From: Streptomyces avicenniae
Lineage (GTDB): Bacteria; Actinomycetota; Actinomycetes; Streptomycetales; Streptomycetaceae
DNA length: 64,000 nucleotides
Reading direction: 5' to 3'
Assembly (NCBI RefSeq): GCF_000719135.1
Contig: NZ_JOEK01000006.1
Coordinates: forward strand, 186,001-250,000
Shown here: piece after piece, positions 57,656-64,000 of the stretch
Position numbering within the stretch: position 1 is the first letter of the stretch
How the letters are laid out: each line of letters starts with the position of its first letter
The notes under the pieces: model-generated
Database searches by the model: none
What the model was told of the DNA's origin: nothing
Seen by the model: only the letters and a program-made list of their open reading frames with translations
Made by a program: the position numbers and the translations under genes

Positions 57656-58885
57656 ATGCGTGTCCTCTGCACGGCGACAGGCGCACCCTCGCACGGCCGG
57701 GCGCTGCTGCCCCTGGCGCGGGCGCTGGCCGAGGGCGGGCACGAGGTCACCGTCGTCGCCACCGAGGCCCTGTCCCCCCTCCTCGCCCGGGACGGCATCG
57801 GCGTCCGCCCCACGATGCCGCCCCTGCCGCCCCCGCCCCCGTCACCACCGCCGTCATCGTCACCGTCACCGTCCGGCGGCGCCAGCCGCTTCGACCGGCG
57901 CACCGCCCAACTCTGCGGCGCCTACGCGCACAAGACCCTCGGCGTCCTGCGCGCGGCCGCCCGCGACGTACGGCCCGACCTCATCCTGCGCCACGGCATG
58001 GACCTCGCATCCTGCCTGCTCGCCGAGCAGTTGGACGTACCGCACCTGCCGACCCCCTGCGGCTTCGTCAACATGCTCGACCCCGCCGCGCTGCTCCCCG
58101 CCCTCAACGGGCTGCGGGCCGGGCTCGGTCTGCGCCCGCAGGACGACCCGGCCTCCCTCTACCCGCACGGGCGGCTGGACTACATCCCCCCTGCCTACTC
58201 GTTCGCCAACTCCCCCATCCCCGTGCTCGCCTACCGGCAGCCGCCGTCGGCCGACGGCGCCGGGCTGCCGCCCTGGGTCGCCGCTCTCCCGGCCGACCGG
58301 CCGCTGGTGTTCGCGTCCGTCGGCACCTCCCTGCCGCTGATCCGCAGCCGTTCGCGGGACGGAGGCATGCCCGAGGGCCTGACCGATCCGGCGGCGCAAC
58401 TGCGCACGATCGTCGCCGCCCTCTCCCGGCTCGACGTCGTCGCGATCGTGGCCACCGCGGGCATCCCCCTCGACGGCCGGGCGACGGGCCCGCACGTCCA
58501 CCTCATCGACCACCTCCCGCAGCCCCTGCTGCTCGAATGCGCCGACCTGCTGGTGACCCACGGCGGCTACAACTCCGTCAGCGAGGCCATCCGCACGGCC
58601 ACCCCCATGGCCGTCGCGCCCAACTTCGCCGACCAGCCGCACAACGCGCGCCGCGTCGCGGAACTCGGCCTCGGCCGCCACCTCGGCGACCCCACCCCTG
58701 GCGGCCTCGCCGCCGCCTGCCGCGCCCTCCTCGACGACCCGGCCACGACCGCGCGGCTGCGCGCCGCCCGCCTCGCGACGCTCGCCCTGCCCGACATCGC
58801 GCGCGTGCCCGACGACCTGGCGGAGATCGCGGCGGGGCGGCCCGTGGTCAGCCGTCCGAGCGAGGACGGCGGCGGTAGGACGTGA
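57656..58885 (+). CDS. GT1/MGT-type glycosyltransferase
   Basis: A 409-residue GT-B glycosyltransferase related to antibiotic glycosyltransferases: VLCTATGAPSHGRALLPLAR at the start, LVFASVGTSLPLI in the linker to the C-domain, HVHLIDHLPQPLLLECADLL and LVTHGGYNSVSEAIRTATPM, the HGG-N-S nucleotide-sugar motif, then FADQPHNARRVAELGLG. A Pro/Ser-rich stretch of about 20 residues (from residue 56) enlarges a loop. GGGAGG lies six bases before the ATG. No aglycone pathway is nearby, so resistance-type or orphan glycosylation is possible. Confidence 0.88.
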   Translation: MRVLCTATGAPSHGRALLPLARALAEGGHEVTVVATEALSPLLARDGIGVRPTMPPLPPPPPSPPPSSSPSPSGGASRFDRRTAQLCGAYAHKTLGVLRAAARDVRPDLILRHGMDLASCLLAEQLDVPHLPTPCGFVNMLDPAALLPALNGLRAGLGLRPQDDPASLYPHGRLDYIPPAYSFANSPIPVLAYRQPPSADGAGLPPWVAALPADRPLVFASVGTSLPLIRSRSRDGGMPEGLTDPAAQLRTIVAALSRLDVVAIVATAGIPLDGRATGPHVHLIDHLPQPLLLECADLLVTHGGYNSVSEAIRTATPMAVAPNFADQPHNARRVAELGLGRHLGDPTPGGLAAACRALLDDPATTARLRAARLATLALPDIARVPDDLAEIAAGRPVVSRPSEDGGGRT

Positions 58886-59588
58886 GGACGACGCCCGCCC
58901 CTGCGGCGACGGTGAGCGCGGCGGTGGTGGCGACGAGCGGCACCGACGACTCCCGTCCCGTCTCGGCGAGTTCGGTGCCGCCGGGCTCGGGGGTGACGAC
59001 CAGCGTGGGGCCCGGCCGGGTGGACGAGGCTTCGACCGGGTAGGTGAGGCGCGCGTCCTCGCCGCGCAGGCAGTCGGCCTCGCCGGACACGCTCATGCTC
59101 CCGAGCCCCACCTCCGCGTATCCGGGCGGGGCCTCGTCCACGCGGACGCGCAGCCGCACCTCGACGCCGTCGCCAGGCCGCACGTCCCTGGCCACGGCGA
59201 AGTGCCCGGCGGCGAGGTCGGTCTCGAACACGACGTCCCGCCAGCCGTCCGGCGCCCGCCACTCGATGTCCACCGGCCAGGAGACGCCGTCGTCCTCCGC
59301 CGGGTGGGCCCACAGGTCGGCGTACGTGTAGAGGTTCACGAGGGGTTCCTCGCCGGTGTTCGTCCAGCGGACGGCCAGCTCGTCCCAGCCGCCGGGCACG
59401 ACGATGTCCGGGCCGTCCGTCACCTCGACGGTGACCGGGATGTCGCCGCCCTCCCCCGAGCACTCCACGTGGTCGTCGCCGGTCACCGGCAGCGCGGGGA
59501 CGTCGGCCGCCCGCGCGGTGCCCGTGACGGGCAGCAGGACGGCGGACGCGGACACCGCGGTCACGGCGAGGGGACGGCTGAGCTTCAT
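58848..59588 (-). CDS. LAETG-anchored cell-surface protein
   Basis: A 246-residue secreted protein with signal peptide (to about ARA at residue 27), a beta-rich extracellular domain with two cysteines (VECSGEGG and EADCLRGED), the class-E sortase motif LAETG near residue 212, a hydrophobic helix and a basic end YRRRPRSDG. It would be attached to peptidoglycan by a housekeeping sortase, none of which is in the window. Its 3' end overlaps the convergent glycosyltransferase gene by 38 bp. Confidence 0.85.
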   Translation of the reverse strand: MKLSRPLAVTAVSASAVLLPVTGTARAADVPALPVTGDDHVECSGEGGDIPVTVEVTDGPDIVVPGGWDELAVRWTNTGEEPLVNLYTYADLWAHPAEDDGVSWPVDIEWRAPDGWRDVVFETDLAAGHFAVARDVRPGDGVEVRLRVRVDEAPPGYAEVGLGSMSVSGEADCLRGEDARLTYPVEASSTRPGPTLVVTPEPGGTELAETGRESSVPLVATTAALTVAAGAGVVLTSYRRRPRSDG

Positions 59589-59678
59589 ACGGGCCTCACA
59601 GGGCGGGGATCGACGGTGCCTGACGTCGTGCGTGTGTACGACGCTCGCCGGGGGCCTTCCGTTGTACGCGGCGGCCGG

Positions 59679-60497
59679 TCAACTCGCGTACAGGCGGCCC
59701 GAGTCGGCGTACCGGCCCGGCGTCGTGCCGAGGAGGCGCCTGAAGTGCCGGGTGAGGTGCGGCTGGTCGTGGAACCCGGCCGTGACCGCGGCCTCGGCGG
59801 GCCCTGTCCCGTCCAGCAGCAGCCGCCGCGCGAGATCGACGCGCCGCGCGGTCAGGTACCGGTGCGGCGGCATGCCGAACTCCCTGCCGAACGCCCGCAC
59901 CAGGGACGTCGGGTGGGCGTGCAGCAGCGTGGCGGCCTCCCGCAGCGTGACGCCCTCGGCGACGCGCCCGTCCAGCAGGTCGCGCAGCGCGCCCGCCAGG
60001 CCCGCGTCCCGCGTCGGAGGCGGGGCGGCCACGGGCGGCGCGCCCAGGTGCCCGCGCAGCCGCTCGCCGACGAGCGCGAGCAGGCTCTCGGCCTCAAGCC
60101 GGTCGTGGCCCGGCGCGGACAGCACGGCGTGCAGCCGGTCGGTCAGGCGGCGCGCGGCAGGGTCGCGCAGGACGGGCCTGTCCACGGACGGGCCGATCAA
60201 CTCCTCGCCCAGCTCGGTCGGTTCGAGGTACAGGACGCGCTTGCGGAAGCCGCGCGGGGTGGCGGCCTGCCCGTTGTGCGGGACGTGCGGCGGCAGCAGG
60301 GTGACGCCCCGGCCGAGGGCGCCGTGCTCGTGCCGCGACAGGTCGTAGCGGACGGCGCCCGCGTCCACGACGAGCAGCGTCCACGTGTCGTGCGTGTGCA
60401 TCGGGTAGACGTGGCCGGTCATCCGGGCGTGCAGGACCTCGGCGACGCCCGGGAGCGCCGGGCGCCAGGCCGTGATCTCGGAGACCGCGCCGGGCAC
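59679..60497 (-). CDS. AraC family regulator
   Basis: A 272-residue regulator with an N-terminal cupin sensor (PMHTHDTWTLLVVDAGAVRY; LLPPHVPHNGQAAT) and two AraC helix-turn-helix units at the C-terminus (VTLREAATLLHAHPTSLVRA and PAEAAVTAGFHDQPHLTRHF, then GTTPGRYA). The GTG at 60497 with GGGGAAG upstream is chosen; the frame extends far back through the divergent gene region. Divergent from a DUF2000 gene, a pairing common in actinomycetes. Confidence 0.9.
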   Translation of the reverse strand: MPGAVSEITAWRPALPGVAEVLHARMTGHVYPMHTHDTWTLLVVDAGAVRYDLSRHEHGALGRGVTLLPPHVPHNGQAATPRGFRKRVLYLEPTELGEELIGPSVDRPVLRDPAARRLTDRLHAVLSAPGHDRLEAESLLALVGERLRGHLGAPPVAAPPPTRDAGLAGALRDLLDGRVAEGVTLREAATLLHAHPTSLVRAFGREFGMPPHRYLTARRVDLARRLLLDGTGPAEAAVTAGFHDQPHLTRHFRRLLGTTPGRYADSGRLYAS

Positions 60498-60600
60498 GGA
60501 ACCACTTCCCCTCACGGACGGCCCCGCACGGACGCACGGCCGTCGCACCGGCCAGGATCGTACAAGACCGCGCCGCGCGGCCCGCGCGACGATCGCGGGC

Positions 60601-61032
60601 ATGGAGAACGCACCACGACCCGTCCGGTTCGACACGAAGATCGCCGTCCTGCTGCGGGACGACCTGGAGACCTGGCAGCGGCTGAACGTCACCGCGTTCC
60701 TCGTCAGCGGGCTCGGCAGCCGCGTCCCCGAGGTGGTCGGCGAGCCCTACGCGGACGCGGACGGCGTCGCGTACCTGCCGATGTTCCGGCAGCCGGTGCT
60801 CGTCTTCGAGGGGGCGAAGGAGACGCTGGGCCGGGCGCACGCGCGGGCCGTGGCGCGCGGCCTCGCGACGGCGGTGTTCACGTCCGACCTGTTCGCGACG
60901 TCGAACGACCGCGACAACCGTGCCGCCGTGGCCGCCGTGGCGACGGCGGACCTCGATCTCGTCGGCCTGGCCGTCCACGGGCCGCGCGGCGCGGTGGACA
61001 AGACGCTCAAGGGCGCCCGCATGCACCCCTGA
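60601..61032 (+). CDS. DUF2000 family protein
   Basis: A 143-residue protein of the DUF2000 family: RFDTKIAVLLRDDLETWQRL at residues 9-28, VTAFLVSGLG, YADADGVAYLPMFRQPVLVF and the conserved end DLVGLAVHGPRGAVDKTLKG. Related structures resemble peptidyl-tRNA hydrolase II folds, but function is unknown. It is divergent from the AraC gene over 103 bp and probably its main target. Confidence 0.88.
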   Translation: MENAPRPVRFDTKIAVLLRDDLETWQRLNVTAFLVSGLGSRVPEVVGEPYADADGVAYLPMFRQPVLVFEGAKETLGRAHARAVARGLATAVFTSDLFATSNDRDNRAAVAAVATADLDLVGLAVHGPRGAVDKTLKGARMHP

Positions 61033-61053
61033 CGCGGCCGCGGGGCGGACGGC

Positions 61054-61647
61054 CTATGCGCTGTCGCCGCCGCGACGGTACACGGTGATCAGGACGCCGG
61101 ACGGTGTCGGTCGCGCGCTGGTCAGCTTCAGGCGGCGCAGGGTCCTGCCGTCGGCGAAAAGCTTCTTCCCGCCGCCCAGGACGAGGGGGAGGACCAACAG
61201 CCGGTACTCGTCCACGAGGTCGTGCTCGATCAGGGTTCCGAGCAGCTTTCCGCTGCCCAGCACCACCGTCTCCCCCTCCGTCGCCGCCTTGACACGGCCG
61301 ACCTCCCGCGCAATGTCGGGCCCGATCACGGTGGAGTTGGCCCACGCCGGATCGCCGAGCGTGCGGGAGGCCACGTACTTGGGCATCGCGTTCATCGCGG
61401 CCACCGCGGGGTCGTCCCTGTCGGCGTACGGCCAGGTGGCGGCGAAGATCTCGTACGTCCTGCGGCCCAGGAGCAGGGCCCCGGCGCCCGCCGTGGCCTC
61501 GCTCATGAACCGCTCCACCGCCTCGTCCACGTACGGCAACACCCAGCCGCCGTGGTCGAACCCGCCCTCCCGGTCCTCGTCGGGCGAGAGGACCGACTGC
61601 ATCACGCCGTCCAGCGAGACGAAGTTGACGACGGCCAGGTGTCCCAT
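61054..61647 (-). CDS. RibD C-terminal/dihydrofolate reductase-like protein
   Basis: A 197-residue reductase of the RibD-C family: VVNFVSLDGVMQSVLSPDED at residues 6-25, ALLLGRRTYEIFAATWPY, MPKYVASRTLGDPAWANSTV, VVLGSGKLLGTLIEHDLVDE and LLVLPLVLGGGKKLFADG. NADPH-dependent; substrate unknown in this branch. GGAGGAG lies a few bases before the ATG. Converges on the DUF2000 gene 21 bp away. Confidence 0.9.
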   Translation of the reverse strand: MGHLAVVNFVSLDGVMQSVLSPDEDREGGFDHGGWVLPYVDEAVERFMSEATAGAGALLLGRRTYEIFAATWPYADRDDPAVAAMNAMPKYVASRTLGDPAWANSTVIGPDIAREVGRVKAATEGETVVLGSGKLLGTLIEHDLVDEYRLLVLPLVLGGGKKLFADGRTLRRLKLTSARPTPSGVLITVYRRGGDSA

Positions 61648-61732
61648 GTGCTGCTCCTCCGTGTGCGGTGCTTCCGAGGTGTTGACCGCGCGCGGGAGCC
61701 GACCTCATCGGTCGGGCCGGGGGTACGAGACG

Positions 61733-62917
61733 TCAGGCCGTGACGCGCAGTTCGCTGAGCCCCCTGATGACGAACTCGGGGCGGCGGCGCGGCTCCGCCG
61801 CCAGGCGCAGGCCGGGCAGGCGGGTGGTGAGCGCGGCGAGGGCGGCGGCGATCTCGACGCGGGCGAGGGGCGCGCCGACGCAGTAGTGGATGCCCGCGCC
61901 GAAGCCGAGGTGCCGGTTCGGGGTGCGGCCGATGTCGAGGGCGTCCGGGTCGGTGAAGACGGCCGGGTCACGGGCCGCCGCGCCGAGCAGGGCGGCGATC
62001 CGGTCGCCGGGCTCCAGCGCGTACCCGGCGACGGTCGTCGGCGCGGTCGCGGTGCGTTCGAAGAGCTGGAGGGGCGCGTCGTGGCGGATCAGTTCCTCGA
62101 CGGCGGTGGGCAGCAGCGCGGGCGAGGCGACGAGGCGGTCCCACTGGTCGCGGTGGCGCAGCAGCGCGAGGACGCCGTTGCCGATGACGTTGACCGTCGC
62201 CTCGTGGCCCGCCATCAGCAACAGCACGGCGGTGCCGACGAGTTCGTCGGCCGTCAGCCGGTCGCCGCCGTCGCGCGCCGCGACGAGGTCGCTGATCAGG
62301 TCGTCGCCCGGGTGCCGCGCCCGGTCCTCGGCGAGCGCGGTGAGGTAGGCGACGAACTCGGCGGACGCCGTCTCGGCCGCCGCAGCGCCCTCGGGCGGAA
62401 GGCCGAACTCGTACATCTTCACGATCGCGTGCGACCACGGCTGGAGCAGCGGCCGGTCGGCGGTGGGGACACCGAGGAGTTCGGCGATCACCTCGACCGG
62501 CAGCGGCCCGGCGAGGTGGACGAGCAGGTCGGCGGAGCCGTCGGCCTCGATCGCGGCGGCGAGCCGGGCCACCATGCCGTCCGCGATCTCCTGGACGCGG
62601 GACCGCAGCCGCTCGGTGTGGCCGCGCCCGAAGGCGCCGGAGATGAGCCGCCGCAGCCGCGTGTGGCGGGGCGGCTCGGCCTCCAGCAGGGAGTTGCGGT
62701 GCAGCAGGTTGAAGGCGGGGAACGCGGCGGCGGGCTCCTTGTCGCGCCACAGGCGGCCCGCCGCGCGGTCCCGCAGGATCTCGGCGCACGCGGCGTGCGT
62801 GACGGCGACCGGCAGCCCCAGGCCCTCGTGCGGGTGCACCGGGCCCGCCGCGCGCAGGGCGGCGAAGGCGGGGTACGGGTCGTCGAGGAAGGCGGGGTCG
62901 GCGGGGTCGAACGTCAT
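61733..62917 (-). CDS. Cytochrome P450 (CYP)
   Basis: A 394-residue soluble P450. Heme-binding loop FGAGIHYCVGAPLAR with Cys346; the K-helix E-x-x-R is in VEELIRHDAPLQLF; the I-helix reads LLMAGHEATVNVIGNGV, where the usual A/G-G-x-D/E-T has Ala in place of the first Thr position (G-H-E-A-T). N-terminal substrate-contact region HRNSLLEAEPPRHTRLRRLI is typical. No ferredoxin gene is adjacent. Probably secondary-metabolite tailoring or xenobiotic oxidation. Confidence 0.92.
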   Translation of the reverse strand: MTFDPADPAFLDDPYPAFAALRAAGPVHPHEGLGLPVAVTHAACAEILRDRAAGRLWRDKEPAAAFPAFNLLHRNSLLEAEPPRHTRLRRLISGAFGRGHTERLRSRVQEIADGMVARLAAAIEADGSADLLVHLAGPLPVEVIAELLGVPTADRPLLQPWSHAIVKMYEFGLPPEGAAAAETASAEFVAYLTALAEDRARHPGDDLISDLVAARDGGDRLTADELVGTAVLLLMAGHEATVNVIGNGVLALLRHRDQWDRLVASPALLPTAVEELIRHDAPLQLFERTATAPTTVAGYALEPGDRIAALLGAAARDPAVFTDPDALDIGRTPNRHLGFGAGIHYCVGAPLARVEIAAALAALTTRLPGLRLAAEPRRRPEFVIRGLSELRVTA

Positions 62918-63068
62918 GCCTCGACGGTAACCGGCCGGCGCGGGCGGCGGCCCGGCGGGCGCCCGCGACTCCCCGCGTCCGGGGCCTTGCGCGGCGTCGC
63001 GGGCGGGTGCTCAATGGAGGGCACGGTTTCGGGGGAGCCGTCCGCCGGACCGGCGAGAGGGGGGAGCG

Positions 63069-63659
63069 ATGTCGTCCGAGCAGCGGGGCGTCCGGCCGGG
63101 CGCCGACACCTGGGGGCCGCCGCCGCAACTGGGGCACGAGGCCATCGACGTGCGGGTGACCGAGCGTCTGCTGTGGATCGGCGAGGCCGCCTACCCCCTG
63201 GCGAACGTCACGCGCATCCACACCTTCCTGCTGCGGCCCCGCTACGGCGCGGCCGGGTTACGTTTCCTGCGGCAGGTGACGACGGCCGCGCTCGCCCTGC
63301 TGCTGCTGTTGGTCGTCGCGGAGAACGACCGGGACGTCCGGGAGTTCGCCGACGCCGTCGCGCCGGTGTGGCTGGCGCTGCTGGTCTTCTTCCTCGTCCA
63401 GCTGCTGTCGGTGTGGTTCGCGCGCTCGCACTTCGTGCTGGCCGTCGAGACGGCGGGCAGCTCCACGGCGGTGGTCACCAGCAGGAGCCGTGACCTGCTG
63501 CGCGGGGTGGTCGGGCGCCTGGCGCACGCCATCGAGCATCCGGGCGCCGAGTTCGTGGTGCGCGTGGAGCGGCTGTCCGTCAACGCCCGCAACTACCACT
63601 TCGGCGACACCGTCCACATCAACGGGGGTGTGGGCAACACGGGGGTGAAACGGACATGA
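63069..63659 (+). CDS. DUF6232 family membrane protein with C-terminal HFGD motif
   Basis: A 196-residue protein with the DUF6232 layout: an N-terminal beta segment (IDVRVTERLLWIGEAAYPLA), two membrane helices (about 70-88 and 96-116) and a cytoplasmic domain (FVLAVETAGSSTAVVTSRSR). The last 25 residues carry NYHFGDTVHINGGVGNTG, which recurs at the start of the next protein. GGGGGGAG precedes the ATG. Overlaps the next gene by 4 bp (ATGA). Function unknown. Confidence 0.78.
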   Translation: MSSEQRGVRPGADTWGPPPQLGHEAIDVRVTERLLWIGEAAYPLANVTRIHTFLLRPRYGAAGLRFLRQVTTAALALLLLLVVAENDRDVREFADAVAPVWLALLVFFLVQLLSVWFARSHFVLAVETAGSSTAVVTSRSRDLLRGVVGRLAHAIEHPGAEFVVRVERLSVNARNYHFGDTVHINGGVGNTGVKRT

Positions 63660-63997
63660 CCGGCGGCGACATGCACTTCGGCGACAACATCCACATCAAC
63701 GGCGGCTCGCACCACATAGGCAAGCAGGAGATCACCTACGGCGGCACGGACGACCGGGCCGTGCGCGACGCCCTGGCGCTGCTGCTGATCCGGGTGGACG
63801 AGCTGCGCGAGCGGCTGCCGGGCGCGAGCGGCGCGGTCGTCGATGCCTCGCTGCCCGCCGTGGCGGACGTCGGGGCGCTCCCGGCGGAACGGGCCGCCGC
63901 CGCGCGGACGGTCGCGGGGATCGCGGCGGCGATCGGCGCGGTCGGGACGCCCGTCGTGGAGGCGGCGAACGCGCTGATCGCGCTGTTCGGGGGCTGA
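63656..63997 (+). CDS. Small protein sharing the HFGD motif with its partner
   Basis: A 113-residue protein. Residues 5-20 (DMHFGDNIHINGGSHH) repeat the C-terminal motif of the preceding DUF6232 protein; the rest is helical (DRAVRDALALLLIRVDELRE; AERAAAARTVAGIAAAIGAV) and ends in Gly-Gly. Similar G-N-I-rich motifs are reported at the ends of bacterial signalling proteins that assemble by amyloid-like contacts; that comparison is mine and untested. Translationally coupled to the membrane protein. Complete: the stop lies three bases before the window end. Confidence 0.7.
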   Translation: MTGGDMHFGDNIHINGGSHHIGKQEITYGGTDDRAVRDALALLLIRVDELRERLPGASGAVVDASLPAVADVGALPAERAAAARTVAGIAAAIGAVGTPVVEAANALIALFGG

Positions 63998-64000
63998 GCT

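Noticed and set aside
1..64000. CRISPR arrays, tRNA/rRNA genes, insertion sequences, attachment sites
   Set aside because: No regularly spaced repeats, cloverleaf-like genes, transposase or integrase motifs were noticed while reading both strands; short RNA genes could still be missed without a covariance search.

Overview
The window looks like chromosomal DNA of a Streptomyces or a close relative. It is very GC-rich, nearly every gene has a strong third-position GC bias, GTG starts and 4-bp GTGA/ATGA overlaps are common, and many families are typical of streptomycetes (XRE/DUF5753 with DUF397, DUF4253, DUF6232, FBP-domain, EboA/EboE, a double-MerR regulator, LAETG sortase substrate). No rRNA, tRNA, CRISPR array, integrase or insertion sequence was recognised.

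Layout. 1-8.8 kb: a truncated DUF2231 membrane protein, an esterase, and two large secreted multidomain proteins for carbohydrate turnover (sugar dehydrogenase-PKD-CBM; ThuA-DUF1080-discoidin), then a lipoprotein, a GNAT acetyltransferase and a DinB protein. 9.0-12.1 kb: a compact ATP-grasp RiPP locus (precursor, ATP-grasp ligase, PCMT-like methyltransferase) followed by an HTH-like protein. 12.2-15.3 kb: a WhiJ-type set (two DUF397 proteins, XRE regulator, divergent RsbW-like ATPase) and small unknowns. 15.3-25.6 kb: an erythromycin-esterase-like gene with its divergent regulator, ArsR-VOC pair, HIT protein, a heterodimeric ABC exporter with complementary degenerate ATPase motifs, TetR, a tandem DUF4253 pair with matching leaderless promoters, and a DEDDh exonuclease.

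25.7-28.96 kb is an AT-richer accessory patch: a row of small immunity-like genes behind the decayed C-terminal end (HINT plus toxin tip) of a polymorphic toxin carrying two in-frame nonsense codons. 29.0-36.3 kb is an exopolysaccharide/cell-surface polymer locus (polymerase, flippase, chain-length protein, glycosyltransferase, cytidylyltransferase, CDP-alcohol phosphotransferase). 36.4-43.7 kb carries a lipoprotein, prim-pol, Bcr/CflA exporter, YihY membrane protein and a secreted alginate-lyase-family enzyme whose promoter holds GGTCCA repeats.

43.7-50.5 kb is a seven-gene, translationally coupled ebo-type operon (inositol-phosphate synthase, UbiA prenyltransferase, TIM-barrel isomerase, EboA, TatD hydrolase, EboE, phosphodiesterase), thought in other bacteria to move a metabolite precursor out of the cytosol. 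51.0-64.0 kb: TetR with membrane proteins, BenE transporter, serine hydrolase, ArsR-MFS operon with tandem operator-like repeats, glycosyltransferase, LAETG-anchored protein, AraC-DUF2000 pair, RibD-type reductase, cytochrome P450, and a DUF6232 membrane protein coupled to a small protein sharing the same HFGD-HINGG motif. All functional assignments come from reading the sequence; no database search was run.
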